NCBI RefSeq assembly: GCF_023631325.1 | Contig: NZ_JALQDG010000041.1 | Coordinates: forward strand, 1-64,000 | DNA length: 64,000 bases | DNA from: Caballeronia sp. INDeC2 | GTDB lineage: Bacteria; Pseudomonadota; Gammaproteobacteria; Burkholderiales; Burkholderiaceae | Direction of reading: 5' to 3' | In this document: piece by piece, positions 8,658-20,300 of the stretch | Layout: each line of letters opens with the position of its first letter | How positions within the stretch are numbered: position 1 is the first letter of the stretch | The notes under the pieces: generated by a model | The model's input: the letters and a program-made list of their open reading frames with translations, nothing else | Told to the model about the DNA's origin: nothing | Databases searched by the model: none | Translations under genes and position numbers: made by a program

Positions 8658-9580
8658 ATGAAAGACATCCTGCGCTCGCGTCTGATCCTTGCCGCGATTC
8701 TGCTCGCGATCGTCGCTGCGACGCTGCCGTGGTGGCTCACCGGCTATATCCTCGGCGTGTTGACCGTCGCGTATTACTTCGGCGTCTTCGCAATGTCGTG
8801 GGACTTGCTGTTCGGATTCGCCGGCGAGGTCAACTTCGGTCCGACCTTCCTGATCGGCCTCGGCGCGTATTCCGCCGCAATACTGAACGCGCACGCCGCC
8901 GCGCCGATACCGATATGCGTGGTGGCGGGTGGCTTCGTCGCGCTCGTCGGCGGCTTGCTGCTCGCGGTGCCCGCGTTGCGGTTGCGCGGGCCGTACTTCG
9001 GTCTCGTGACGCTCGTCGCCGTGTTGCTCTTGCAGAACGCGATCGTGATCTTCGCGGGCGTCACGGGCGGCGAGATCGGGATGATGGTGCCCGATGTGAT
9101 GTCCGTCGATGCCGGCAACAACTACTGGATCGCTCTTGCGTTCCTGATCGTCTGCGCGATCATTTTGTTCGGCCTCTCGCGCTCGGCGATCGGTCTCATT
9201 CTGCAGGCGAGCGGGCAGGACACGGTCGGCGCGCAGGCGCTCGGCTTCAATGTCGTGAAGCACAAGCTCGCGGCGTTCTGCATCAGCGCGGTGTTCTCCG
9301 GCGTCGCGGGCGCGATGCTCGTGTTCTATCAGGGAACGGCGTCGGTGAGCACGGTGGTCGATATCGGCATCGGCGTGCAGATCATCATCGCGGCCGTGCT
9401 CGGCGGACGGCGCACCATACTCGGCGCGGTGCTCGGTTCGATCTTTCTCATCGTCGCGGGTGAGTTCCTGCGTCCGCTCGGGCAGATCAACACGTTCGTG
9501 GTCGCCGCCGTCGCGCTCGCTGTCATCCTGTTCTTTCCGGATGGGTTGCTCGGCAACATCCTGCGCGTGAAGGAGCGCGA

Positions 9581-9584
<4 letters not shown>
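8658..9584 (+). CDS. Liv-type ABC transporter permease (LivM family)
   Basis: This 308-residue inner-membrane permease has the LivM hallmarks AMSWDLLFGFAGEVNFGPTFLIGLGAY (about residues 48-74), ALRLRGPYFGLVTL, the coupling region QDTVGAQALGFNVVKHKLAAFCISA and VVDIGIGVQIIIAAVLGGRRTILGAVLG. Start at 8658 lies 2 nt after the LivH stop. Its own stop overlaps the ATPase start by the ATGA quartet, so translation of the three genes is coupled. Confidence 0.92.
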
Positions 9585-11086
<1,502 letters not shown>

Positions 11087-11273
11087 CACCTTCGCCTGTT
11101 GCACAAAAACAGCACACGTACTGCACGAAACCACGCATCGCGCCGATTGATGTGTTAAAAATCCGCGTACTTTCATGCGTCGCGCCGAAGCCGCGTTCAT
11201 TCAGACAGTGAACTGAAAGGCGACGCATCGAAGTCCCGCAAAAATCGCTAATAAATCGACGCCTCGACACATC

Positions 11274-12410
11274 ATGAAGACAATCACATCGCGCGCCATC
11301 GCAGGTATGGGTGCATCGGTCATCGCGCTCGTCTGTCAATCCGCATTCGCGCAAAGCGCGGTCACGCTCTATGGCGTCGCCGACGTCAGCGTGCGTTATC
11401 TGACGAACGCCAACGCCAATAACGACGGCAAGGTGTTCATGACCAACGGCGCGATCACCAACAGCCGCATCGGCTTGAAGGGCGAGGAAGATCTCGGCGG
11501 CGGCCTGAAGGCGATTTTCCGCCTGGAAAGCGGTGTGGAACTCGAAAACGGCCAATACTCCGACGGCGCGCGCGCATTCAATCGCGCGGCTTACGTCGGT
11601 CTGTCGAACCAGTACGGCACGCTGACGCTCGGCCGCCAGAAGACGCCGCTCTTCGACATGCTCGGCGACACGTACGATCCGCTCACCGTCGGCAATTACT
11701 TCGAGAACGCATGGCTGCCCGTTGCGCTGGGCGCGGGTCTCTATGCGGATAACGCGGTGAAGTACAACGGCACGTTTGCGGGCCTGACGCTCGGCGCGAT
11801 GTACTCGTTCGGCACGAACTATACGTCGACGGGCGCGGGCGGCTTCTCGGGCCAAGTGCCGGGCCATATGGGCGCGGGCAACATGTACGGCTTCACGGCG
11901 TCGTACGCGATGGGCCCGCTGTCCATCGGCGGCGGCTATCAGCAGAACAGCGACAACGCGTCGAACAAGCAGAAGATCTGGAACGCAAACGCGGTCTATA
12001 CGCTCGGCGCGGCGAAGCTCTATGTCGGCTATCTGCATTCGACCGACGACACCGGCTTCGTCGACAGCATCCTGCAGCAACGCGGACTCGTGTCGGGCAC
12101 GGATATCCTGAAGGGTTCGGGCCGCCGCGACGACGGTCCCTTCGCGGGCGTCACGTATCAAGTCACGCCCGCGCTGTTGCTCACGGGCGCGTTCTACTAC
12201 GACCACATGAAGAACGCGGCCATCGGCGGCGGCGCGACGGGCAGCGGCAATCGCTACACGGGCGTCGCGCTGGCGGAGTATGCGCTGTCCAAGCGCACAG
12301 AAGTGTATGGCACCGTCGACTTCAACAAGGTGACGGGCGCGGCGGATGTCGAATTGCCGGGCCGTTCGAATCAGACGGGCGTGTCGATCGGCTTGCGCAA
12401 CATCTTCTGA
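11274..12410 (+). CDS. Outer-membrane general porin (Burkholderia type)
   Basis: This 378-residue protein has a signal peptide ending SAFAQS (about residue 25), followed by the mature start AVTLYGVADVSVRYL. It shows alternating beta-strand patterns, including SRIGLKGEEDLGGGLKAIFRLE and NRAAYVGLSNQYGTLTLGRQKTPLFD, which carries the PEFGG-like constriction-loop region. It ends with phenylalanine (GLRNIF), the BAM recognition signal. It is a trimeric 16-strand porin of the betaproteobacterial OpcP/Omp38 class. It has its own 187-bp upstream region and may serve the upstream importer, though this class is usually non-specific. Confidence 0.93.
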   Translation: MKTITSRAIAGMGASVIALVCQSAFAQSAVTLYGVADVSVRYLTNANANNDGKVFMTNGAITNSRIGLKGEEDLGGGLKAIFRLESGVELENGQYSDGARAFNRAAYVGLSNQYGTLTLGRQKTPLFDMLGDTYDPLTVGNYFENAWLPVALGAGLYADNAVKYNGTFAGLTLGAMYSFGTNYTSTGAGGFSGQVPGHMGAGNMYGFTASYAMGPLSIGGGYQQNSDNASNKQKIWNANAVYTLGAAKLYVGYLHSTDDTGFVDSILQQRGLVSGTDILKGSGRRDDGPFAGVTYQVTPALLLTGAFYYDHMKNAAIGGGATGSGNRYTGVALAEYALSKRTEVYGTVDFNKVTGAADVELPGRSNQTGVSIGLRNIF

Positions 12411-12417
12411 TCGCGCG

Positions 12418-13443
12418 TCAGCGCACGCGCAACGTATAGCGCGTGCGCTGACGATACACCGCGTCGGGACGCAGGACGGCGCGCTCGCCGTCCATGTTGA
12501 TCTCGTCCGGAAAGCCGCCTGCTTCGAGGCACAGTCCCGCATGCTTGCGATAGCGCGAGCCATTGCGCGCGGCCACGCCTTCCAGATAATTCCCCGAATA
12601 GAACTGCAAGCCGCGCGCGTCGGTGGCGACGCTCAGTTCGCGTCCGCTCGACGGGTCGAACAGCACGGCGACCGTGCGCGCTTCTTTAGCGTCTTCGTTC
12701 AACACATAGCAATGATCGAAGCCGCCCGCGAGCGCGAGTTGCGGATGCGATGCTTCGAGTCGCACGCCGATCGGTGCAGGCTCGCGCAAATCGAAGACGC
12801 TGCCGACGACTGCTTCGCGCGCAACGGGAATCGACGTCGCATCGATCGCAAAGTAGGTATCCGATGCAATCGATATCTCATGATCGCGAATGCTCGCGTC
12901 ATTGCCCAAATTGAAGTACGCATGGTTCGTCAGATTGACGGGCGTCGGCGCATCGGTGCGCGCTTCGTAATCGATGGATAACGTGCCGTCGTCGCCGAGT
13001 GCATAGCGCACGGTCACATCGAGATTGCCGGGAAAACCCGCCGCGCCCGCGGGCGAATGCAGCGTCATGACGAGCGCGTGCTCGACCGCTGCCACGCGCC
13101 ACATCTGACGATGAAAACCCGCCGAACCGCCATGCAGATGATTGTCGCCCTCGTTGCGCTCGACCTGGTGCGTGATGCCATCGAGCACGAAGCGCCCATC
13201 GCGGATGCGATTGGCCCAGCGTCCGATGATCGCGCCCATGAATGCGCTGCCGTTCACATAGTCGGCGGGCGTGTCGTGACCGAGCAGCACATCGGCGAAA
13301 TGGCCTTCACGGTCGGGCGCGAACCATGTGACGAGCGTCGCGCCAAGATCGCTGATCTCGACGCGCATGCCGGATGCATTGCGCAACGTATAGAGATGCG
13401 CATCGCCCCAGGGACGAGCGTCGATGAAAGAAGAGGATGTCAT
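12418..13443 (-). CDS. galM: Aldose 1-epimerase (galactose mutarotase)
   Basis: This 341-residue enzyme interconverts alpha and beta anomers of aldohexoses. It has the GalM motifs GRWANRIRDGRFVLDG, NEGDNHLHGG (catalytic base region), NLTNHAYFNLG (catalytic histidine), LQFYSGNYL and the C-terminal glutamate region HAGLCLEAGGFPDEIN. The length matches the canonical family. The ATG at 13443 gives MTSSSFIDARPWG. It ends 7 nt from the convergent porin stop and starts 13 nt below a HAD phosphatase gene on the same strand, suggesting a small sugar-metabolism operon. Confidence 0.93.
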   Translation of the reverse strand: MTSSSFIDARPWGDAHLYTLRNASGMRVEISDLGATLVTWFAPDREGHFADVLLGHDTPADYVNGSAFMGAIIGRWANRIRDGRFVLDGITHQVERNEGDNHLHGGSAGFHRQMWRVAAVEHALVMTLHSPAGAAGFPGNLDVTVRYALGDDGTLSIDYEARTDAPTPVNLTNHAYFNLGNDASIRDHEISIASDTYFAIDATSIPVAREAVVGSVFDLREPAPIGVRLEASHPQLALAGGFDHCYVLNEDAKEARTVAVLFDPSSGRELSVATDARGLQFYSGNYLEGVAARNGSRYRKHAGLCLEAGGFPDEINMDGERAVLRPDAVYRQRTRYTLRVR

Positions 13444-13456
13444 GCGCGCGATGATC

Positions 13457-14131
13457 TCATGGACGCGCCGCGACTTCATCCAGATGCAGCAGCAGATCCG
13501 CGGGATCTTCATACACGCGCAACGCGCCCGAGCGCTCCAGCTCATCGCTGCCATATCCGCCCGACAACAGGCCGACGCCGAGCGAGCGGCAACGACGCGC
13601 GGCCAGCATGTCCCAGATGCTGTCGCCGACGACGACCGTATGCTCGATCGGCACGTTCAGGCGCGCGGCCGCGGCGAGGAAAAGATCGGGGTCGGGCTTC
13701 GCATACTTCACCATGTCGCGCGTGACGACCACTTGCTTCGACGGATCGACGCCCAATGCTTCGAGATTGACCTGTGCGGTTTCCATTCGCCCGCTCGTCG
13801 CGATGGCCCATTTCGTTCCTGCCTGCGTCAGCGCTTCGAGCAACTCGCGCGCGCCCGGCAGCGGGCAAACTTGCGGACGCAGCCGCTTATACGCTTCCGC
13901 ATGCAACTGACGCAGCCGCTCGACGCGATCCGCTGTGATCTCGCCATGCGTTTCGCGCAGCAACTGATTGGTGAAGAGCCCGCCGCTCATGCCGATCTTG
14001 CGATGGATGCGCCACACGGACAACTCGATGCCTTCGGCGTCGAGCGCTTCTTTCCACGCGAGTACGTGCTGATAGACGCTATCGACGAGCGTGCCGTCGA
14101 GGTCGAAAAGAAATGACGTTTCTATGCGCAT
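13457..14131 (-). CDS. HAD family hydrolase (phosphoglycolate phosphatase/beta-phosphoglucomutase-like)
   Basis: This 224-residue protein has all four HAD motifs: FLFDLDGTLVDS (nucleophile Asp and acid/base Asp, residues 9-13), WAIATSGRMET (Thr/Ser motif II), KPDPDLFLAA (motif III lysine) and HTVVVGDSIWDM (motif IV aspartates). A helical C1 cap follows motif I. It probably dephosphorylates a small sugar phosphate. It is just upstream of galM on the same strand and diverges from the DAHP synthase. Confidence 0.9.
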   Translation of the reverse strand: MRIETSFLFDLDGTLVDSVYQHVLAWKEALDAEGIELSVWRIHRKIGMSGGLFTNQLLRETHGEITADRVERLRQLHAEAYKRLRPQVCPLPGARELLEALTQAGTKWAIATSGRMETAQVNLEALGVDPSKQVVVTRDMVKYAKPDPDLFLAAAARLNVPIEHTVVVGDSIWDMLAARRCRSLGVGLLSGGYGSDELERSGALRVYEDPADLLLHLDEVAARP

Positions 14132-14330
14132 GATCTGCTCCCTTTGAATGTGCTCGAGTACGTGGTTGCGACTTCATCATACCCACGCAGATGCGATAAT
14201 GGATGTTTGCGCCGCGTGCCGGATATCGCGCGGAAAATACGTATAAAGTCCCTGAATTTTGCATCAATTACGCATGACGGAGCCTATCTTGACCCGCATC
14301 GACAATCCCTCCCGCGATCAGGAGGCAGGC

Positions 14331-15407
14331 GTGGCCGACTCCACGCAAGACACGACCCGCATCGACGATACGCGCATCGGCGCCGTGCGTCCGCTGATCT
14401 CGCCGGCACTTCTGCTCGACGAACTGCCTGTGACGCCCGGCGTGCAGACGCTCGTCGAAGAAAGCCGCGCGGCTATCGCGAACATCTTGCATGGCCGCGA
14501 CGACAGGCTCGTCGTGGTCGTCGGTCCGTGCTCCATCCACGATCACGATCAGGCAATGGAATACGCGCAGCGCCTGAAGAAAGTCGCGGACCGGTTGCGC
14601 GACGATCTCTTCATCGTGATGCGCGTGTACTTCGAAAAGCCGCGCACGACGGTGGGCTGGAAAGGCTATATCAACGATCCGCGTCTCGACGGAAGCTTTC
14701 GCATCAACGAAGGCCTGCGCCGTGCGCGCGAACTTCTGCTCGACTTAAGCGGCCTGGGTCTCCCGACCGCGACCGAGTTTCTCGATCTGTTGAGCCCGCA
14801 ATACATCGCCGATCTGATCGCGTGGGGCGCGATCGGCGCGCGCACGACCGAGAGTCAGAGTCATCGTCAGCTTGCGTCGGGTCTCTCGTGCCCGATCGGC
14901 TTCAAGAACGGCACCGATGGCGGCGTGCAGGTCGCCGCCGACGCGATCGTCGCGGCGCGCGCAAGCCACGCGTTCATGGGCATGACGAAGATGGGCATGG
15001 CCGCGATCTTCGAGACGCGCGGCAACGACGACTGCCACGTCATCCTGCGCGGCGGCAAGACGGGTCCGAACTACGACGCGCAAAGCGTCGCGGCGGCGTG
15101 CGGCGCATTGGCCACGCTCGGCCAGCGCGAGCAGGTGATGATCGATTGCTCGCATGCCAACTCGAACAAGTCGCATCTGCGCCAGGTGGATGTCGCGCAG
15201 GACATCGCGCGGCAACTGGAAGCGGGCGAGCGGCGCATTACCGGCGTGATGATCGAGAGCCATCTGGAAGAGGGCCGTCAGGATCTCAAGCCGGGCGTGC
15301 CGCTCAGACACGGCGTGTCGATCACCGATGCGTGCCTCGGCTGGACGCAGAGCGAGCCGGTGCTCGAACTGCTTGCGCAAGCCGTGAGAAAGCGTCGCGC
15401 GGGCTGA
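14331..15407 (+). CDS. aroG: 3-deoxy-7-phosphoheptulonate synthase (DAHP synthase, class I)
   Basis: This enzyme of about 358 residues condenses phosphoenolpyruvate and erythrose 4-phosphate, the first step of the shikimate pathway. Motifs include VVGPCSIHDHDQAMEYA, YFEKPRTTVGWKG, SWGAIGARTTESQ-type WGAIGARTTESQSHRQLASGLSCPIGFKNGTDGG, HVILRGG, MIDCSHANSNKSH and SITDACLGW. The start is debatable. A GTG at 14331 has a strong AGGAGG site (about 14320-14325). An in-frame ATG at 14274 adds 19 residues but has no clear ribosome site. The GTG start also aligns better with known AroG N-termini. The sequence differs enough from the usual Burkholderia AroG to suggest a second isozyme. Confidence 0.9.
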   Translation: MADSTQDTTRIDDTRIGAVRPLISPALLLDELPVTPGVQTLVEESRAAIANILHGRDDRLVVVVGPCSIHDHDQAMEYAQRLKKVADRLRDDLFIVMRVYFEKPRTTVGWKGYINDPRLDGSFRINEGLRRARELLLDLSGLGLPTATEFLDLLSPQYIADLIAWGAIGARTTESQSHRQLASGLSCPIGFKNGTDGGVQVAADAIVAARASHAFMGMTKMGMAAIFETRGNDDCHVILRGGKTGPNYDAQSVAAACGALATLGQREQVMIDCSHANSNKSHLRQVDVAQDIARQLEAGERRITGVMIESHLEEGRQDLKPGVPLRHGVSITDACLGWTQSEPVLELLAQAVRKRRAG

Positions 15408-15547
15408 GCGGCGCAACGTCGAAGAGGGACATGAGTGAAGCGCCAATGAAGCACCAATGAAGTGCAACGCTTCATAAAAGGTTCATTCAAGTTGCCGCAA
15501 GGCGGGCCGTTAGTTTTGCCGATAGCCCGTTCAAGCGAAAAAGGCCC

Positions 15548-17355
15548 ATGTCCCTCAGCCTATGCGTCCCCGAGACGCGCAACTCCAGCATCCAGCAGCT
15601 CATCGCATCGAATGCGTTGACGGCCGTGTTTCAACCTATCGTGCGTCTCGCGGACGGCGAGATCATCGGCTATGAAGGGTTGATTCGCGGGCCCGCGGGC
15701 ACCGCGCTGGAATCGCCCGCGGCGCTCTTCGAGCAGGCCGTGCACGAGCGGCACAGCATCGCGCTCGAACAGGCGGCCGCGCGAGCCTGCATCGGCTCAT
15801 TCGCGCGCCTCGCGCGCACGGGCCTGCTCTTCGTCAATTTCAGCGCGGCGGCGCTCGAATCGGGCATCGACGAATGCGAAGCGCCGGGCGACCTCGCGAG
15901 AGAAGGCGGACTCGATGCAAAGCGGCTCGTCGTCGAGTTGACGGAGCAAAGCGTGATCGCCGATGCCGAGCGCTTCGGCGCGCGGGTGCATGCGCTGCGT
16001 GCGTCCGGTCCGCAATTCGCGCTCGACGACTACGGCAGCGCGAATGCATCGATGAATTTATGGGTGCGGCTCGCACCGCACTACGTGAAGATCGACCGCT
16101 TCTTCGTCGCCGATATCGCGCGCGATCCGCTCAAGTTCGAAGCCGTGAAGGCGATGGTGTCGTTCGCCAAGGCGAGCGGCGCGTTGCTGATCGCGGAGGG
16201 CATCGAGACCGAAGCGGATCTTGAGATCGTGCGCGACCTCGGCATCGCCTGCGCGCAGGGCTATTTGCTCGGCCGGCCCGCCGCGAGCCCCGATGCGCGA
16301 CTGCCCGATGCGGTCGCCAACGCGCTGCGCTCGGCGCAGATTTCGGTGTACCCGGCGCGCACGCGCACGAGCGCGACCGCCGACATGAACGCGGTGCTGC
16401 TCGAACGCATGCTCGTCGAAGCGCCGACGCTCACGGTGAGGTCGCGCAACGACGATGTCGTGCGGCTCTTCAACGCGATGCCTTCGCTGCACGCGGTCGC
16501 GATCGTCGACGACGGCAGTCCGGTCGCGCTGATCAATCGCCGATCGTTCATGGATCAATACGCGCTGCCTTATCACCGCGAGGTCTTCGGCAAACGGCTT
16601 GCATGCAGTTTGCAAATCTCACGCCGCTCGTGGTCGAGCGCGGTTCGACGCTGGAGCAGATCGCGCGCCTCTTCGCGAACGACGATCAGCGCGATCTGTC
16701 GGATGGCTTCATCGTCACGGACGGCGGCCGCTATGCGGGACTTGCGACGGGCGCAAGCATGGTGCGCGCGGTGACCGAAGTGCGCGTCGAAGCGGCGCGT
16801 TATGCGAATCCGTTGACGTTTCTGCCGGGCAATGTCCCGCTCAATTCGCATATCGACAGGCTGATCGCGAACGGCGCCGCGTTCGTCGCATGCTATTTCG
16901 ATCTCGATCACTTCAAGCCCTTCAACGATCGATACGGCTACTGGCAAGGCGATGAAGTGCTGAAGGCGACGGGCAATACGCTCGCATCCGTATGCGAGCC
17001 GACGCGGGATTTTCTCGGGCACGTCGGCGGCGACGATTTCCTGGTGCTGTTCCAGAGCGACGACTGGCGCGAGCGCGTCGAGCGCGCGATCGGGACGTTC
17101 AACGAACTCGTGACGCGCTTCTATGCGCCGATGGAACGGATCGCGGGTGGCATTCACGGCGAAGATCGGCTGGCGCGGCCCACGTTCTACGGGTTCGTGA
17201 GGTTATCGGCGGGGGCGGTGTGCATCGGGCCGGGCGCGGCGCGCGGCAGCGCGCATGTGAGCACCGTGGCCGCCGTGGCCAAGCGCTGGGCCAAGGAGCA
17301 TGCGAGCGGGTTTGCGGTGCTGGAACTATCGGAGTTCGATGCGGGCGTGATGTAG
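15548..17355 (+). pseudogene. EAL-CBS-GGDEF protein interrupted by a -1 frameshift
   Basis: The first frame (15548 to about 16593) encodes an EAL phosphodiesterase domain with YEGLIRGP, FVNFS, VVELTEQ, FALDDYGSANAS, YVKIDRFF, IAEGIETEAD and AQGYLLGRP, so every metal-binding and catalytic residue is present. A CBS-like segment follows. Past FGKR the frame becomes nonsense. The normal continuation (CMQFANLTPLVVERG) resumes in the next frame and runs to 17355 with a GGDEF-like domain whose active site is GGDDF. Adding one base near 16594 would rebuild a single protein of about 602 residues (…KRPCMQFAN…). Either this is a real inactivation that leaves a stand-alone EAL protein, or an assembly error. 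Confidence 0.85.
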
Positions 17356-17360
17356 CGCTT

Positions 17361-20300
17361 TTACCTCGCCACCGCCGCATTCAACGCATTGATCATCGCG
17401 AGCGGATCGAAAGGCTTGCGCACCAGAACGGACCTCGGCAGGGCGCGCCTTTCGTCATCGCCGAGCGTGAGATCGTAGCCGGTCACGAACACGACGCCCA
17501 GCTCCGGCGCGCTGCGGCAAGCGGCGATCGCCAACTCCACGCCGGATTGACCGGCAAGATCCACATCCGTCAGCAGCACTTCGAAGCGGTGCTCGCGCAG
17601 CAACGCAAGCGCCTTATCGACGCTGCCCGCATCGATCAGATCCAGCCCCAACGTGCGCAACAACTCGGCAGTGCTCGTGCGCACCAGCTCGTTGTCTTCG
17701 ACGTACAGCACGCGCATGTGCGACGGCGCATCGTCCTCGGCGACACGCGGCACGCTCGTGTCGGTGTCCCCGACAACCGGCGCCGCTGGCTGCGCAGCTT
17801 GCCCGAGCACATGCCGCACCTTGCGCGCCAACGCCTCGTACGTATAAGGCTTGCTCAACAGGTCGATGCCTTCATCGAGCCGTCCGGCATGCACGATCGC
17901 GTTATCCGTATAACCCGACGTGAACAGCACCGCGATGCCAGGCACGCGTTCACGCGCCTTGCGCGCAAGCTCGGTGCTGCGCAACGGTCCGGGCATCACG
18001 ACATCGGTGAAGAGCAGATCGACCGGCACGCCGCTCTCGACGATCGCAAGCGCGCTCTGCGCATCCTTCGCCCGCAACACGCGATAGCCGAGATCGGCGA
18101 GCAGTTCGACGACGGTCGCGCGCACTTCTTCATCGTCCTCGACGACGAGAATGGTTTCGCTGCCGCCTTTGGCCGGACCGGCGTCGATATGCGTTTCGAG
18201 ATCTTCTTCCTCACGCGCGCGCGGCAGATAGAGGCGCACCGTCGTGCCGTGTCCTTCCTCGCTGTACACCTTCACGTGGCCGCCGGACTGCTTGACGAAG
18301 CCATACACCATCGACAGCCCGAGGCCCGTGCCCTGGCCCTCGCGCTTGGTCGTGAAGAACGGCTCGAACGCGCGCTCCTGCACTTCGGGCGACATGCCCG
18401 CGCCCGTGTCGGTCACGGCGACCATCACGTACTGACCGGGCGACACCTCGACGTTGCGCATCGCGTAGGCTTCGTCGAGCGAGGCATTGCCCGCTTCGAT
18501 CGTGAGCTTGCCGTGACCGTTCATCGCATCTCGCGCGTTGATCGCGAGATTGAGCAGCGCGTTCTCGACCTGAAACGGATCGACGAGCGTATTCCACAAG
18601 CCGCCCGACACGATGGTTTCGATCTCGATGCCATCGCCGAGCGCGCGGCGGAACATGTCGTCGAGGCCGCGCACGAAGCGGCCCAGATTCACGACCTTCG
18701 GCGCGAGCGGCTGACGTCTGCCGAACGCGAGCAGTTGCGACGCGAGATTCGCGCCGCGCGCGACGCCCGCGAGCGCATTGCGCACGCGCTGCTCCGGCTT
18801 GTCCTTGCCGGCGACGTCCTTCGCGAGCAATTGCAGATTGCCGCCGATCACTTGCAGCAGGTTGTTGAAGTCGTGCGCGACGCCGCCCGTCAGCTTGCCG
18901 ATCGCTTCCATCTTCTGCGCCATGCGCAGCGCTTCTTCGGCGTGCCGCAGCGCGTCGGCGGTTTCGCGGTCAGCCGTGACGTCGCGGCCCACGCCGTGTA
19001 TGCGCCGCGTGCGCGGATCGAGCGATACCGTCCAGGCGATCCAGCGCCAGCCGCCGTCCGAACGGCTCAGCCGGCATTCGTAGCGCACCGGCTGGCCGCT
19101 CGCGCGCAGCTTGCCGAGTTCGGCGGTGGCCGCCTGCACATCGTCCGGATGCACGAGGTCCATCACCGTGTGCGAATGCAGGCGCTGCGAATCGAAGCCG
19201 AGGACCGTCGTCCATGAAGGGCTCACCCGCAGCAGCGCGCCCTCGAAGCTCGCGACGAAGAGCAGGTCCTCGCTCAGTTCCCACAAGCGGTCGCGATCCG
19301 CGACGGCATCGGCCACGCGGCGCTCCAGCGTCTCGTTCAGATCGCGCAGCGCATCCTGCGCCTTTTTGCGTTCGGCGATCTCGTCCTGCGCCGCCTGAAA
19401 GAGACGCGCATTGTCGATGGCGATCGCCGCCTGCGATGCGATGCCCGCGAGCACACGCTCCGAGCGCTCCGTGAAGATACCCGGCTCAGGATGCCCGAAG
19501 AAGAGCCCGCCGAGCACTTCGCCGTCGCGCGAGACGACCGGCGCGGCGAGATAGCTGCATACGGCGAGATGGCCCTTCGGCATGCCGTGATGCGGCGCGT
19601 TGTGGCCGTAGCGCCGATCTTTCGTGATGTCGTCCGAGCGCACGATGCCTTCGCCGGCGAAGGTCGGACCGAACACCGCGGTGTTGCGCGGCATCGGGAA
19701 TTGGGCGAAGGTGTCCTTCGGCACGCCCGACAGCGTATAGAGCGTGTAGCGGCCGCCCTTGTCGTCGAGCACGTTGTAGAAGAACGAGCCGAAGGCGGCG
19801 CCCGTCAGCTCGGTCGCGGCATCGACGACGACCTGCACCGCGCGGCTCAGTTCCAGCTCGCCCGCGACCGCCGTGCCGACGCGGTTGAGAACTTCCAGCG
19901 TGCGCGATTCGTCGCGCAGCTTCTCTTCGGTCGCGTGACGCAATCGCGCGAGGCGCAGATTGCTCGCCACGCGCGCGAGCAGTTCGCGCGCGGCGAAAGG
20001 CTTGGTCAGGTAATCGTCCGCGCCTGCTTCGAGGCCGCCGACGCGCGCCTCTTCGCCCGCGCGCGCCGACAGCAGCACGACCGGCGTCTCGCGCAGCGCT
20101 TCGTCCTCGCGCAGCGCGCGCAGGAGCCCGAAGCCGTCGAGGCGCGGCATCATCACGTCGGAGACGATGACCTCGGGATGCACCGTGCGCGCCATCGCGA
20201 GCGCGGCCTCGCCATCGGCGGCGACGCTCACGTCGTGGCCCGCCGCGATCAGCATGCGGCGCATGTAGTCGCGCAGGTCGGCGTTGTCGTCGACCACGAG

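Noticed and set aside
11087-11273. Sigma-54-like promoter before the porin gene
   Set aside because: The -24/-12 GG and GC dinucleotides are not at correct spacing; no support.
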